64,000 nt of DNA from Helicobacter canadensis MIT 98-5491 (GTDB lineage Bacteria > Campylobacterota > Campylobacteria > Campylobacterales > Helicobacteraceae), in assembly GCF_000162575.1 (NCBI RefSeq), contig NZ_CM000776.2, forward strand, positions 252,950 to 316,949. Direction: 5' to 3'. Of the stretch, positions 24,149 through 34,083 are shown piece by piece. The notes beneath the pieces were generated by a model. It saw only the letters and a list, made by a program, of their open reading frames with translations, did no database searches and had not been told where the DNA came from. The first letter of the stretch is position 1; every line of letters begins with the position of its first letter. The position numbers and the translations under genes are program-made.

Positions 24149-24931
24149 TTACCTTTGAATAGTTGTAAGAAGCGTATAAAGAATGATTGAGCCAAAGAAA
24201 TACCCATCAAGTCTATCTAACATTCCGCCATGCCCAGGAAAAATATTTCCACTATCTTTGACTTCCGCTTTTCTTTTGAGATAGCTTTCATAAAGATCGC
24301 CAAAAACACTTGCTATGCTAACGCAAACGCTAAAGATAAAAGAGGTGAAAAACTCGCATACCCCAAGCCCTACAAGAGTGCCAACAATAACCGCACAACT
24401 CATTCCAATCAAAACACCTTCTTTGGTTTTATTAGGAGAAGTAACACAAAAAGTGCTATTACTAAAGAGTTTCCCTCCCAAAAGTTTCCCTCCAAAATAG
24501 GCAAAGCTATCGGTTAGGGCGACAATAAAGATTAGCCAAACAATGGCATTAATGGTGTATTCCAAATAAAGAAAATAAAGCAAAATAAAGGGAATGGTAG
24601 GGTAGATAAAGGGCATCATTTGCTCGATTTTACCCTTTTTGGTGTAGGCTTGATAGGATGCTAAGAGAACTAAAACAACAAAGAGCCCATTTAAAGAGGG
24701 GTAGAAAAAGATGCTAATCCAAATCAAAACACAAAAGAGTAAAAAAAACCACTTGGGAGATTCTTTGTTATAGAGTTTATAAGCTTCATAAAAAGCAACT
24801 ACATAAGCAATCCCCAAAACACTCCAAAGCAAGAAAGGATTGTGAAAAAAAATGATTAAAACAACCGCAATGAGCATAAAAAATGCAGTGTATAGGCGTT
24901 TTGGTTCTAGGGTTTTGAGTTGGTTTAGCAT
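24149..24931 (-). CDS. cdsA: phosphatidate cytidylyltransferase
   Basis: A 260-residue integral membrane enzyme with about eight transmembrane helices that makes CDP-diacylglycerol for phospholipid synthesis. The family signature S-x-L-K-R-x4-K-D-x2-x2-P-x-H-G-G-x-x-D-R is visible near the C-terminus as SYLKRKAEVKDSG followed by FPGHGGMLDR. The order cdsA-dxr is common in bacteria. Confidence 0.95.
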   Translation of the reverse strand: MLNQLKTLEPKRLYTAFFMLIAVVLIIFFHNPFLLWSVLGIAYVVAFYEAYKLYNKESPKWFFLLFCVLIWISIFFYPSLNGLFVVLVLLASYQAYTKKGKIEQMMPFIYPTIPFILLYFLYLEYTINAIVWLIFIVALTDSFAYFGGKLLGGKLFSNSTFCVTSPNKTKEGVLIGMSCAVIVGTLVGLGVCEFFTSFIFSVCVSIASVFGDLYESYLKRKAEVKDSGNIFPGHGGMLDRLDGYFFGSIILYTLLTTIQR

Positions 24932-24962
24932 TAATTATCCTAAGATTTTTGAATGATTTAGA

Positions 24963-25499
24963 TTATATCAAAAAATATTTTTGCAATGGCTTAGCATTGC
25001 AATAAATAAAGGCACTTGAACTAATAATTCCAATTAAATAATCAAAGATTCCACCTGTTTTAAATTGTAAGGCTTTGGGTAAAATGTGGTAGTTTTTGAG
25101 GTTAAAAGGCATGAGTAGTGGCACTCCACTAGGTGTCATCATATCGCCTATTAGATGCAAAATACAGCCTAAAACTAAGCCTATTGCTAAAATCAAAGGT
25201 AGAATCTTAAAATAATTTAAAGCCCCTAATGCTATGGCTAGTAAAAGGATAAATAAAAGGCTATGTGTGAATCCGCGATGCCCAAAGAAAAATTTAATGA
25301 GATTAGAGATTCCAAGAGTTTTTCTGCCGATGAGAGATTGAGGTTCATCAATATCGGGCAATAACACACCAATGCCAATGGCACTATAAAAAAGAATTAA
25401 ATCTTGCGAGGATAGTTGTGTTTGTCCTAGAAAATTAATCGCATAGATTCCGCAAGAAGCTACGCCAAGCCCAAAAGCTAAATGGGTTTTTCCTAGCAT
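24963..25499 (-). CDS. YdjM-family membrane-bound metal-dependent hydrolase
   Basis: A 178-residue inner-membrane protein of the YdjM/DUF457 type. It has four or five hydrophobic segments and conserved metal-type motifs: H6 in MLGKTHLAFG, DIDEP after GVLLPDI, GHRGFTHS and HLIGDMMTPSG. These histidines and aspartates suggest a membrane-embedded hydrolase, but the substrate is unknown. Its start overlaps the end of ybeY by 7 bases. Confidence 0.8.
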   Translation of the reverse strand: MLGKTHLAFGLGVASCGIYAINFLGQTQLSSQDLILFYSAIGIGVLLPDIDEPQSLIGRKTLGISNLIKFFFGHRGFTHSLLFILLLAIALGALNYFKILPLILAIGLVLGCILHLIGDMMTPSGVPLLMPFNLKNYHILPKALQFKTGGIFDYLIGIISSSAFIYCNAKPLQKYFLI

Positions 25500-25951
25500 T
25501 CTTGATTCCGAATAATGAGGCTTGGTGGTAGATGAAAAAAGTCAATCAATTCTTTTTCTTTTTGCCTTTGCTCTCCCCTGTCTTTTTCGTGATCAAAGCC
25601 AAGTAAATGTAAGATTCCATGAATAAATAATAAAGCCATTTCGTCATTAGGTGTGTGATGGTATTTTTCGCTATTTTGTTTAATAAAATCAAGCGAAATA
25701 ACTATGCTTCCAAGTAAAGGAGAAAAATCTGATTCTAATGGGAATGATAGCACATCAGTGGGCTTGTCTTTATTGCGGTGGATTTTATTTAAGTTTTGAA
25801 TGGTTGGATTATCTACCAAGAGCAATTCGCATTGTTTATTTTTAAGCCCTAAATCCAGTAGAATCTTATCAAAAACCTTTTCTAAAAATAAAAACAGATC
25901 ATCGCTGATTTTAAAATCAGTTTGGTTGTCAAAATCAATTTTATTGTGCAT
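25493..25951 (-). CDS. ybeY: endoribonuclease YbeY
   Basis: A 152-residue zinc-dependent RNase involved in 16S rRNA 3'-end maturation and ribosome quality control. The metal site H-x3-H-x5-H is HGILHLLGFDH (about residues 111-121). The family segment NKDKPTDVLSFPLE precedes it. It overlaps xth by 11 bases and the following gene by 7, so the three are probably translated as a coupled set. Confidence 0.95.
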   Translation of the reverse strand: MHNKIDFDNQTDFKISDDLFLFLEKVFDKILLDLGLKNKQCELLLVDNPTIQNLNKIHRNKDKPTDVLSFPLESDFSPLLGSIVISLDFIKQNSEKYHHTPNDEMALLFIHGILHLLGFDHEKDRGEQRQKEKELIDFFHLPPSLIIRNQEC

Positions 25952-26699
25952 TGATTTCTAAGCCTACAGGGCAATGATCGCTACCAAAAACTTCAGGATA
26001 AATCTTAGCATCTAAGAGTTTTGAATCTAAAGCCTTAGAGCAGAGAAAATAATCAATCCGCCACCCTGTGTTATTCTCTCGCGCTTTGCCCATATAGCTC
26101 CACCAGCTATACGCTCCCTCTAGTGTGGGATAAAAATGCCTAAATGTATCAGTGAATCCAGAATCTAAAAGCTGTGTCATTTTTTCACGCTCTTCATCAG
26201 TAAAACCGGCATTCCTGCGGTTTGTTTTTGGATTTTTAAGATCAATTTCTTGGTGAGCGACATTGAGATCTCCGCACACAATCACAGGCTTTGTTTTTTC
26301 GAGATTTTTGAGATAGGCGCGAAAATCATCTTCCCATTCCATACGATATGACAATCTCTCTAGTTCGCGTTTAGAGTTTGGCGTATAGACATTGACAAGA
26401 TAAAAATCCTTATATTCTGCACAAATAATGCGCCCTTCTTTGTCGTGGTGTGCTATGCCCATATCATACGCGACACTTAAGGGCTTAGTTTTGCTAAAAA
26501 TTGCTACTCCAGAATACCCCTTTTTTTCGGCACTATTCCAATATTCTTCATAATTAGGAAAATCAAAGGTGGCTTGTTCGCGCTGCATTTTGGATTCTTG
26601 GATACAAAATACATCAGCATTAACTGTTTCAAAAAAATCCATAAAGCCCTTATTCATACAGGCTCTAAGCCCATTGACATTCCACGAAATAAGTTTCAT
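25941..26699 (-). CDS. xth: exodeoxyribonuclease III (AP endonuclease)
   Basis: A 252-residue base-excision-repair nuclease of the exonuclease III/ApeI family. Motifs are MKLISWNVNGLRA at the start, CIQESKMQ with the metal-binding glutamate, CGDLNVAHQEIDL, and the closing GSDHCPVGLEI with the catalytic Asp-His pair. It cuts DNA at abasic sites and has 3' repair activity. Confidence 0.95.
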   Translation of the reverse strand: MKLISWNVNGLRACMNKGFMDFFETVNADVFCIQESKMQREQATFDFPNYEEYWNSAEKKGYSGVAIFSKTKPLSVAYDMGIAHHDKEGRIICAEYKDFYLVNVYTPNSKRELERLSYRMEWEDDFRAYLKNLEKTKPVIVCGDLNVAHQEIDLKNPKTNRRNAGFTDEEREKMTQLLDSGFTDTFRHFYPTLEGAYSWWSYMGKARENNTGWRIDYFLCSKALDSKLLDAKIYPEVFGSDHCPVGLEINAQ

Positions 26700-26748
26700 T
26701 AATACTCCAAATAATTTATTTTAAGATTCCAATAAGAATCTTAAGTAT

Positions 26749-29262
26749 TTAGGGTTGTTTAACAACGCCATTGTAAAAAGGTTTGCACTTGTCTTGAGTG
26801 TTAATAATTTTTTCAGCGCCTTTTTTAAATTTTCCAAGTAAGGAAGTTGCAAGATTTACCGCAGTAGAAATAGCAGTCTTGGTAACTTCTATTTTAGGAT
26901 CTGTGAGAGTTCCTTTGATAGCTTGAGAATATTTGGCGCAATTTTGTGAATCTAAAACTCCAATAGAGAAATTTTCAAAGGCATTGTTATTGAGATTGAT
27001 AGCTCCAATAGCGGCAATTCTAGTTTTGCCTGTAGCAAAGGCAACATCTTTGGCATAAGCAATTCCCTTTTGAATATCAAGTTGCATTTCTAATTGTTTG
27101 ATAGCCGTTTTAGTATCTATGAGTGTATTTAACCCAAGCATTCCTACATTACTCCCTTTAGTGGCTGCAATTCCAATAGGTCCTGCAAGCACAAATGCTC
27201 CAATATCTAAAAGATTAATTTCATTGCTTTTTTCAAGATTTTTTGCAAGGGCATCAATGTCAATGCTATAAATTTCAATGTTATTCCCGCTTAGAGAGAA
27301 TGGTCCATTGAGATTGCTAAGAATCGTTGGTGCATCCATTCCTTTGAAAGTTAGATTGGCATTTGTATTGATGATTCCGCCTTTGATAATTTTGCCATTA
27401 CCTGTAAAGTTAGCAATCTTTTTAATATCAAGATTTTCGCCAGTAAGCTTAAGCTTTTCGTTAGCAAGATCTATAGTGAGATTTCCAAAATCTTGGTTTT
27501 GTAGATAGAAAGTCGGGATATTATTTTCTAAAGCTGCTTTGCCTTTGAGTGTTAATGGACCTTGTAATTCCATAGCAATGGGATTAATGTTGGCAATATT
27601 TTGAGTATTGATAAAAAAGTCAGTGCTATAGGCATTGTCTTTAAGATTGATTTTTGTATTTGTGATTTCTATATTAATGTCTTGTCCATTAGCTTTTAGT
27701 TCGGCTTGTCCAGCACCATTGCTAAATTTGCCATCCCCATTGAGTGAAAATGCAATATCTTTTTTAAAAGTCATTCCACTAAGGGCATTAAGGGTATTTT
27801 TGGCAATAGTGATATTTTGAGAGTATAAGTTAAAGTTGCCATCAAAGTTGGAATCTTTGAAGTTTTTAAGATTGATTTTAGCATTTAAAAAACCATCGGC
27901 ATTGTATTGGAAAAGTTTGGCAAGTTTTTGGAGGTTGAGGTTTTGTAAATCTAGCGAAATCGTTTGTGGAGCATAATTTTCTAAGAGTGCATTAGCCTTG
28001 AGTTTAGAATCAAATAAATCACTATTAGCAAGAATCTCTAGTGTTTTAGAATCGCCCTTAATGTTGGCATTTAAAGTATTGTTATTTGCAAGATTAAGAT
28101 TATTAAAAACGATAGATTGGATATTGCTATTAAGGTTTGCAGTGAGTTTGTAGCTAAGGTTTGCAAGATCAATTTCATTGACTTTAGCATCAAGATTGAG
28201 TGTGCCTTTGGCATCATAAGGCAAAGAAGCAAATTCTAGAATCTCTTTTAAATTAAGTTCTTTGGCATTAAGCGTAAGATTTTTGGGTGTATAGTTTGGA
28301 AGGGATAAGTTTGCTAGGATTGGATTTGCAATGATATTTAAAATCAAGTTGGCTTCTTGGTTGGCAATATGCGTGGATTTTAAATTTAGATTAGCATTGA
28401 TAGGTTTTTTTAGAGAAAAGCCACTTGCGACAATATTTTGTAAAGTTAGTTTTAAATCTCCATTGCTTGAATAGTCTTTGAGATTTAAGGCAAGGTTGTT
28501 GGAATTAAGATTTAGGTAGCTAGAGGTTGCAAGGATTGTTGCTAGAATGTTCTCACCCTTAGCTTCTCCATTAATAGCAAGTTTGATGGGATCTGTAGGG
28601 AGAATGAGATTGTAATCATTGGTTAAAAGGGTGGTGTTTGGTGAGATTGCATTAGAGGCAATTTTGAAACCACCTTTGGGAGCAGTAAGATTAGAAATAT
28701 CCAAATCAGCATTGAGGAGAATTTTTCCATTGGCATAATTTGGTTGGTTTAGAAAATGTAGGAGTGAGGCAATATCAACACCTTCTTTGCTAGAGACAAA
28801 TAATCTTTTGGGGTTGAAGTTTTGTAAGGTTATATCAGTGTGAATCGCACTATTAAAAGCAGTAATATCTGCTTTAATAGCAAGATTACTTGAATCTTTG
28901 ATGACATTACCATTAAGACTTACTCCCCCATTTAGTTTGATTCCAATAAGGTTTTCATAGGGACTTAGATCCTTAATGATTCCATTGATTTGAGCTTCCG
29001 TGTTAAGAGTTAAAAGGGAATATTTTCCGTTGATGGCTATTTGTGATTTTTGTTTATCAGTGATTCCAAAGGCATAAGAGCTAGAATCAAGCTTAAAGTA
29101 TGTAAATTCGATTCCAATGGGAGCTTTTTCATTAGCAATTTGAGTGATTTTATTTTTAAGAAATTCATTTCCGCTTGCAGAAAAGAGCCACATTGCAATT
29201 CCAATAACAACAAGAACAATGACAACAATGAAGATTCCAAGGTATTTAAAAAATTTTTTCAC
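26749..29262 (-). CDS. AsmA/TamB-like large envelope protein
   Basis: An 837-residue protein with one N-terminal transmembrane helix (about 8-28) and a very long periplasmic part made of repeating beta-strand segments rich in asparagine, leucine and alanine. This is typical of AsmA-like proteins that form lipid-transporting grooves between the membranes. C-terminal features such as GPFSLSGNNIEIYSIDIDAL and GAINLNNNAF fit the AsmA_2-type domain, and two cysteines lie near the end (CAKYS and KCKPF). The likely role is phospholipid transport to the outer membrane; that is inferred from the family. It is transcribed on its own. Confidence 0.75.
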   Translation of the reverse strand: MKKFFKYLGIFIVVIVLVVIGIAMWLFSASGNEFLKNKITQIANEKAPIGIEFTYFKLDSSSYAFGITDKQKSQIAINGKYSLLTLNTEAQINGIIKDLSPYENLIGIKLNGGVSLNGNVIKDSSNLAIKADITAFNSAIHTDITLQNFNPKRLFVSSKEGVDIASLLHFLNQPNYANGKILLNADLDISNLTAPKGGFKIASNAISPNTTLLTNDYNLILPTDPIKLAINGEAKGENILATILATSSYLNLNSNNLALNLKDYSSNGDLKLTLQNIVASGFSLKKPINANLNLKSTHIANQEANLILNIIANPILANLSLPNYTPKNLTLNAKELNLKEILEFASLPYDAKGTLNLDAKVNEIDLANLSYKLTANLNSNIQSIVFNNLNLANNNTLNANIKGDSKTLEILANSDLFDSKLKANALLENYAPQTISLDLQNLNLQKLAKLFQYNADGFLNAKINLKNFKDSNFDGNFNLYSQNITIAKNTLNALSGMTFKKDIAFSLNGDGKFSNGAGQAELKANGQDINIEITNTKINLKDNAYSTDFFINTQNIANINPIAMELQGPLTLKGKAALENNIPTFYLQNQDFGNLTIDLANEKLKLTGENLDIKKIANFTGNGKIIKGGIINTNANLTFKGMDAPTILSNLNGPFSLSGNNIEIYSIDIDALAKNLEKSNEINLLDIGAFVLAGPIGIAATKGSNVGMLGLNTLIDTKTAIKQLEMQLDIQKGIAYAKDVAFATGKTRIAAIGAINLNNNAFENFSIGVLDSQNCAKYSQAIKGTLTDPKIEVTKTAISTAVNLATSLLGKFKKGAEKIINTQDKCKPFYNGVVKQP

Positions 29263-29392
29263 ACGATATTCCTTGTTTTGTGATGAGTGTTTTTAGAAAT
29301 CATATATTGAAATTTTAATTTGATTTAAGTTAAAAGAATATAAATTCTTAAAAAGATATGGGATACCAAAAAAGAATAAAAATTTTATAATT

Positions 29393-29417
29393 TAAGACTT
29401 TATAAAAAAATCCGATA
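29393..29417 (+). promoter_or_regulatory. sigma28 (FliA)-like promoter upstream of the YjfB-like gene
   Basis: TAAG (29393-29396) and CCGATA (29412-29417) are separated by 15 bases, close to the TAAA-N15-GCCGATAA consensus of flagellar late genes. The start site would be near 29425, about 54 bases before the ATG. Confidence 0.5.
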
Positions 29418-29478
29418 TAAAATTTTGAAATTCTTTTTTTGAAATTAAAAGAATTTACAAAACAGAAAGGAGTCTGTT

Positions 29479-29688
29479 ATGATCTCAAGTATCAATAGTA
29501 GTTCAGTAGCAGTAAGTGGAAACCTAAATGTGCTTAAAAAAGCAATGGATACAGAAGAAGCTTTGATGAGTTCTATTATTAATGGAATGCAAGGTGTGCA
29601 AACAACAATGCAAACTTCTCAAGCTCCTACTCAATCTGCTCCAGCTACTCCAAGCCAATCAAGTTCTAAATTGGATATTATGGCTTAA
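29479..29688 (+). CDS. YjfB-like putative motility protein
   Basis: A 69-residue protein. The first half has the pattern of the YjfB motility family (SSSVAVSGNLNVLKKAMD followed by EEALMSSIINGM), predicted to be helical. The second half is a low-complexity tail rich in Q, S, T and P. The family is named for its link to flagellar regulons, but its biochemical function is unknown. AGAAAGGAG precedes the ATG at good spacing. The sigma28-like promoter upstream supports a flagellar link. Confidence 0.65.
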   Translation: MISSINSSSVAVSGNLNVLKKAMDTEEALMSSIINGMQGVQTTMQTSQAPTQSAPATPSQSSSKLDIMA

Positions 29689-29694
29689 TCTTAG

Positions 29695-29711
29695 AGCACC
29701 ATTTGGGTGCT
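29695..29711 (+). terminator. terminator after the YjfB-like gene
   Basis: AGCACC / GGTGCT stem with a five-base loop, followed by an A/T-rich stretch, six bases after the stop codon. Confidence 0.6.
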
Positions 29712-29804
29712 TAAGATTTAAATTTTTACAATTTATTCTAGCTTTAAATATTTTTCTTTACAATTCCATTTCTTTAAAATCTTTAAAAATAAAATGGAAG
29801 AGCA

Positions 29805-31088
29805 ATGATACAGCAAAATTTTTCTACTAAAATAGTTAATTTGATTATGCGTTATGCAACCAATAAATACCTTACCTTAAAGCCTTCACATCTTACTCAA
29901 TTGCCCCCTCCAAACCCTAATAAAGTGAAGGAAAAATCTTATTTGTTATATATCCACATACCTTTTTGTATGACGCTTTGCACTTATTGTTCTTTTAATC
30001 GTTTTTTGTTTCAAGAAGACAAGGCAAAAGCCTATTTTAAATCATTGCGTAAAGAAATGTTAATGGTTAAAGAATTGGGATATGATTTTAATGCTATTTA
30101 TGTGGGTGGTGGGACAACTTCGATTATGCCAAAAGAGTTGTGTGAAACTTTGGATTTAGCAAAGAGTCTTTTTAGCATTAAAGAAGTATCGTGCGAATCA
30201 GATCCTAACCATCTTCATTTAGAAGAGTTAGAAATGTTTAAAGGTCGCATTGATAGACTTTCTGTTGGAGTGCAGAGTTTTGATGATGGAATCTTAAGAA
30301 AAGTGGGGCGTTATGAGAAATTTGGTAGTGGCGAAGAAGTGATTAAAAAATTGCAAAAAGCTATTGGAGTGTTACCTATTTTAAATGTAGATTTGATTTT
30401 TAATTTTCCTAATCAAACTAAAGAAATGTTGGCAAAAGATTTAGAGATCATTAAAGAGTTAAAACCTGAACAAGTTACACTTTATCCTTTAATGTCTTCT
30501 CCATCGGTTAAAAGTATTTTAAAGCGTTCTATTGGGGAGGTTAGTTTAAAGAATGAAGCACAGCTTTATTGGCAGATTCTAGAAACCTTAAAAGATGATT
30601 TTTCTCCTTTATCAAGTTGGGCTTTTTCGCATAAAGGCAGTGCAATTTTTGATGAATATGTCGTGGATAATGATGAGTATGTGGGGATTGGTTCGGGTTC
30701 TTTTAGTTTTTTAAATGGCACTTTATATGTGAATACTTTTTCACTCAAAGAATATGCACATAAAATTAATAGCGGTAATATGGGAGTTGCAAGAGAGAGA
30801 AAATATTCTAAAAAGGCACAATTGCAATATCGCTTAATGGTGGAGCTTTTTGGTGGTAAAGCTAGTGCTAAGGATTTTAAGCAAAAATATAATGCAAATT
30901 TAGAGTGGGATTTGTTTAAAGAGTTAGCATTTTTGAAATTAACCGGCAATATTTATAAAAAAGATGGGGATTATTATCCAACAACACAGGGTAAATATCT
31001 TTTTTTATCAATGATGAAAGAATTTTATATTGGTATGGATAGAGTGCGTGAAGAATCTCGTGCAATGCTCAAAGAAGAAGATATGTAG
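29805..31088 (+). CDS. HemN-family radical SAM protein
   Basis: A 427-residue radical SAM enzyme of the coproporphyrinogen III oxidase (HemN/HemW/HutW) superfamily. The 4Fe-4S cluster motif CxxxCxxC is C55, C59 and C62 in PFCMTLCTYCSF. The SAM-binding YVGGGTTS follows at about residue 99. The C-terminal half carries a YVGIGSGSFSFLNG segment seen in HemN-like proteins. Family members oxidise coproporphyrinogen, chaperone heme or open the heme ring; I cannot tell which. Start ATG 29805 with GGAAGAG upstream. Confidence 0.8.
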   Translation: MIQQNFSTKIVNLIMRYATNKYLTLKPSHLTQLPPPNPNKVKEKSYLLYIHIPFCMTLCTYCSFNRFLFQEDKAKAYFKSLRKEMLMVKELGYDFNAIYVGGGTTSIMPKELCETLDLAKSLFSIKEVSCESDPNHLHLEELEMFKGRIDRLSVGVQSFDDGILRKVGRYEKFGSGEEVIKKLQKAIGVLPILNVDLIFNFPNQTKEMLAKDLEIIKELKPEQVTLYPLMSSPSVKSILKRSIGEVSLKNEAQLYWQILETLKDDFSPLSSWAFSHKGSAIFDEYVVDNDEYVGIGSGSFSFLNGTLYVNTFSLKEYAHKINSGNMGVARERKYSKKAQLQYRLMVELFGGKASAKDFKQKYNANLEWDLFKELAFLKLTGNIYKKDGDYYPTTQGKYLFLSMMKEFYIGMDRVREESRAMLKEEDM

Positions 31089-31472
31089 CTATAGCCTAAA
31101 AATTTCTTCTGTGGTATTAGAAGGAGAGAATTCTTTTTCATTGGGCGTATCGGATTTCTGATCTTGGGTTTTGTTTTTAGATTTACCTTCTAATAGATTA
31201 TTGAGACTTTTCATTTGTTCTTCCAAGAGTTCTTTTGTTTTATTATCTTCCAAAGCTTTTTCTATTTCTTTTTGGAGAATTTCGCCTTGCTCTTGGAGAA
31301 AATCTTTTGCTTGATTGTTGAAATCATTTAGTTTTTCACTTTTATCAATTAAGGTATCTTTTAATCCAGAATTCTCTAATGTTTCTTGTAATGTTTGCGA
31401 ACCCTTTTGGGCGATTTCATCGCAGCCACAAAGCAATAAAAGACAAAGAATATTAAAAATAGATTTTTTCAT
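31089..31472 (-). CDS. small lipoprotein of unknown function
   Basis: A 127-residue protein with a lipoprotein signal peptide: a basic start, a hydrophobic core and a lipobox LCGC with C17 as the lipidated residue. The mature part is charged and strongly helical (about residues 30-95, rich in L, E, K and Q) and is probably a coiled coil. The tail is hydrophilic. No family is recognised. It converges on the HemN-family gene with no gap and is transcribed alone. Confidence 0.65.
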   Translation of the reverse strand: MKKSIFNILCLLLLCGCDEIAQKGSQTLQETLENSGLKDTLIDKSEKLNDFNNQAKDFLQEQGEILQKEIEKALEDNKTKELLEEQMKSLNNLLEGKSKNKTQDQKSDTPNEKEFSPSNTTEEIFRL

Positions 31473-31536
31473 TTTGCAGCCTTAATTGTGTATTTTTAGC
31501 TATAATCTTAGCAAAAATTTTTAAATGGAAAATTAA

Positions 31537-32553
31537 ATGCATAAAAATAAAGTGTTGTTAGTTGCAGAGCTTTCTGCAAACCATAATCAAAACAAAGAAA
31601 TTGCTCTAAAAACTATAAAAGCTGCCAAAGAAAGTGGTGCAGATGCGATAAAATTGCAGACTTATACGCCAGAATGTTTGACTTTAGATAGTCATTTGAA
31701 ATACTTTAAGATTCAAGGGACTTTATGGGAAGGAAAAAATTTCTATCAACTCTATAAAGAGGCTATGACACCTTGGGAATGGCATAGAGAGCTTTTTTCT
31801 TATGTGCGTGAATTGGGGATGATATGTTTTTCAAGCCCTTTTAGCAAAGAAGCAGTTGATTTTTTGGAAACTTTGGAGAACCCTATTTATAAGGTAGCTT
31901 CATTTGAAATCGTGGATTTAGAACTTATAGCCTATATGGCTAAACAAAAAAAGCCAATGATTCTCTCTAAAGGCATTGCAAGCAAAGAGGAAATAGAAGA
32001 AGCTATTCAGGTGTGCAGAGAAAATGGAGCTCAAGATATTACTTTGTTGCAATGCACCAGTTCTTATCCTGCACCACTTAATGAAGCAAATTTATCTTTA
32101 ATTCCCAAAATGGCAAGGGATTTTAAAGTGAAAGTTGGATTATCTGATCATACTTTAGGGATAACAGCCGCTATTGTTGCTGCAAGTCTTGGTGCTAGTG
32201 TTATTGAGAAGCATTTTATTTTAGATAAGAATCTAGGTGGTCCAGATAGTGCCTTTAGTATGGAGCCAAAAGAGTTTAGTATTATGGCAAAAGCGATTAG
32301 GGAAGTTGAAGAATTATTGGGTGAAGAAACTTATGAATTAAGTAAAAAATCCAAAGAAGGTAGAGTATTTATGCGATCACTTTTTGTAGTAGAAGATATT
32401 GCAAAAGGAGAAATTATTAAGCCTAATCAAATTCGTTCGATTCGACCAGGTTTTGGAATTCCTCCTAAGATGAAAACGCAAGTAATAGGTAAAAAAGCAA
32501 GTAAAGATTTAAAGAGGGGAGAGCCGCTAAGTTTTGGGGATTGGGAAGTTTAG
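31537..32553 (+). CDS. pseI: pseudaminic acid synthase
   Basis: A 338-residue cytoplasmic enzyme of the NeuB/PseI/LegI family that condenses a hexose with phosphoenolpyruvate to a nonulosonic acid. The N-terminal barrel shows [23 protein letters not shown] and GLSDHTLG; the C-terminal SAF antifreeze-like domain starts near residue 285 ([19 protein letters not shown]). The TPE and SAF details and the Helicobacter background favour pseudaminic acid, which decorates flagellin and is needed for motility. Legionaminic or sialic acid synthase cannot be excluded from sequence alone. The 3' end overlaps nhaA by 4 bases in convergent orientation. Confidence 0.88.
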   Translation: MHKNKVLLVAELSANHNQNKEIALKTIKAAKESGADAIKLQTYTPECLTLDSHLKYFKIQGTLWEGKNFYQLYKEAMTPWEWHRELFSYVRELGMICFSSPFSKEAVDFLETLENPIYKVASFEIVDLELIAYMAKQKKPMILSKGIASKEEIEEAIQVCRENGAQDITLLQCTSSYPAPLNEANLSLIPKMARDFKVKVGLSDHTLGITAAIVAASLGASVIEKHFILDKNLGGPDSAFSMEPKEFSIMAKAIREVEELLGEETYELSKKSKEGRVFMRSLFVVEDIAKGEIIKPNQIRSIRPGFGIPPKMKTQVIGKKASKDLKRGEPLSFGDWEV

Positions 32554-33707
32554 GACTTGGCAAAAAAGCGTAAGAAAATAAAGCCACAAATGCCAGAACA
32601 AAAGGAAGCAAGTAGAATGGATAGATTATCTGCATAGTCAAAAATATCACTCACTTCATAGGCTAGACCATCGATAAATAAACTCATTGTAAAGCCAATT
32701 CCGGTAAGAATACAAACTCCATAAAGTTGTTTGAAGTTTGCTTTTTGTGGGAGTTTGGCTAGTTTTAATTTGATGGCTAGATAAGCAAAAGAAAATACCC
32801 CAATTTGTTTGCCTATGAAAAGTCCCAAAAATATGCCTATACTTACGCCAGAAAAGAGCATTTCAGGTGTGATTCTAGAGAGATTAACTCCAGCATTTGC
32901 AAAGGCAAAAAGAGGTAGGATTACAAAGGTGATCCAGAATCTTAAACTTTCGTGAATTTCTTCTAAAAAGGGATTGCCTTCTTTGGTATTCATTGGAATC
33001 AAAAAAGCAGTGATGATTCCAGCCAAAGTTGCATGCACTCCACTTTTTAGCACACTAACCCATAAAATCACTGAGCAAATAAAATAAAAAGATTTTTTAG
33101 CGATACCAAAAATATTGAGTAACAACATTAATAAAATAGCAATACTTGCAACAATTAAAGCAGCTAAAGAAAGTTTAGTGGTATAAAAAAGCGCAATAAT
33201 CAAAATTGCTCCTACATCATCAAAAATCGCCAAAGAGAGCAAAAAAACCTTGAGGCTACTTGGAATATGTTTGCCGCACATTATTAAAATAGCTAAAGCA
33301 AAGGCAGTGTCAGTCGCAGTTGGGATAGCCCATCCTTTTAAGACATAAGAATCGTTAAAATTAATAAAAGCAAATATTAAAGCAGGAACAATGATTCCGC
33401 CTAATGCTGCTATAAAAGGAAGTGTGATATTTTTGGGATTTTTAAAATCTCCTTGGGTGAATTCTTTTTTTAATTCTAAACCGATTGCAAAGAAAAAAAT
33501 AGAAATTAAACCATCATTAACCCACAATAAAAAAGGCTTATTAAGCACAAAATTTCCTATATTAAAGCCCACGTCAAGATTTAAAAAGGCTCTATAATGT
33601 GAGCTATAAGGACCATTTTGAATAAGCAAAGCAAGTGCGGTGCAAACAATAAGTAAAATGCCCCCAAAAGCTTCGTTATGTAGTAAATTTTTAAGTTTTA
33701 ATAGCAT
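32550..33707 (-). CDS. nhaA: Na+/H+ antiporter NhaA
   Basis: A 385-residue inner-membrane antiporter that expels Na+ in exchange for H+. Typical segments are [20 protein letters not shown], the core [11 protein letters not shown] with the transport aspartates in the [14 protein letters not shown] helix, and [10 protein letters not shown] near the end. The minus-strand extended -10 TGCTAAAAT lies at 33741-33749. Its first 67 coding bases and its promoter are part of a tandem duplication (33641-34083). Confidence 0.95.
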   Translation of the reverse strand: MLLKLKNLLHNEAFGGILLIVCTALALLIQNGPYSSHYRAFLNLDVGFNIGNFVLNKPFLLWVNDGLISIFFFAIGLELKKEFTQGDFKNPKNITLPFIAALGGIIVPALIFAFINFNDSYVLKGWAIPTATDTAFALAILIMCGKHIPSSLKVFLLSLAIFDDVGAILIIALFYTTKLSLAALIVASIAILLMLLLNIFGIAKKSFYFICSVILWVSVLKSGVHATLAGIITAFLIPMNTKEGNPFLEEIHESLRFWITFVILPLFAFANAGVNLSRITPEMLFSGVSIGIFLGLFIGKQIGVFSFAYLAIKLKLAKLPQKANFKQLYGVCILTGIGFTMSLFIDGLAYEVSDIFDYADNLSILLASFCSGICGFIFLRFFAKS

Positions 33708-34083
33708 AGATTGACTTTAATTTTTATAGTATTGGTTTGAATTTTAGCATAAAATACTAAAAATAATGGCAAAATCATTGGTTGTTGGTTTGGATTTATT
33801 TTTAGAATTATTTGGAGCTCTCTACTTTAGTATATGCTTTCACTCACCAAAAAATAATATATGCAAACAATAAGTAAAATGCCCCCAAAAGCTTCGTTAT
33901 GTAGTAAATTTTTAAGTTTTAATAGCATAGATTGACTTTAATTTTTATAGTATTGGTTTGAATTTTAGCATAAAATACTAAAAATAATGGCAAAATCATT
34001 GGTTGTTGGTTTGGATTTATTTTTAGAATTATTTGGAGCTCTCTACTTTAGTATATGCTTTCACTCACCAAAAAATAATATAT
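33641..34083. repeat. perfect tandem duplication, 221-bp unit, including the nhaA 5' end
   Basis: The sequence from TGCAAACAATAAGT (33641) to 33862 is repeated without a mismatch from 33862 to 34083. The unit holds the first 67 bases of nhaA, its promoter and upstream DNA. The second copy therefore carries a spare promoter and a truncated nhaA start (minus strand 33827-33928, 33 codons, ending in unrelated residues). It lies directly before the rRNA operon. It may be a real duplication or an assembly artefact at a contig join next to a repeated rRNA operon. Confidence 0.95.

Noticed and set aside
26749-29262. Several open frames on the plus strand opposite the AsmA-like gene
   Set aside because: They overlap a long intact coding region and show only low-complexity hydrophobic translations with no ribosome binding sites.
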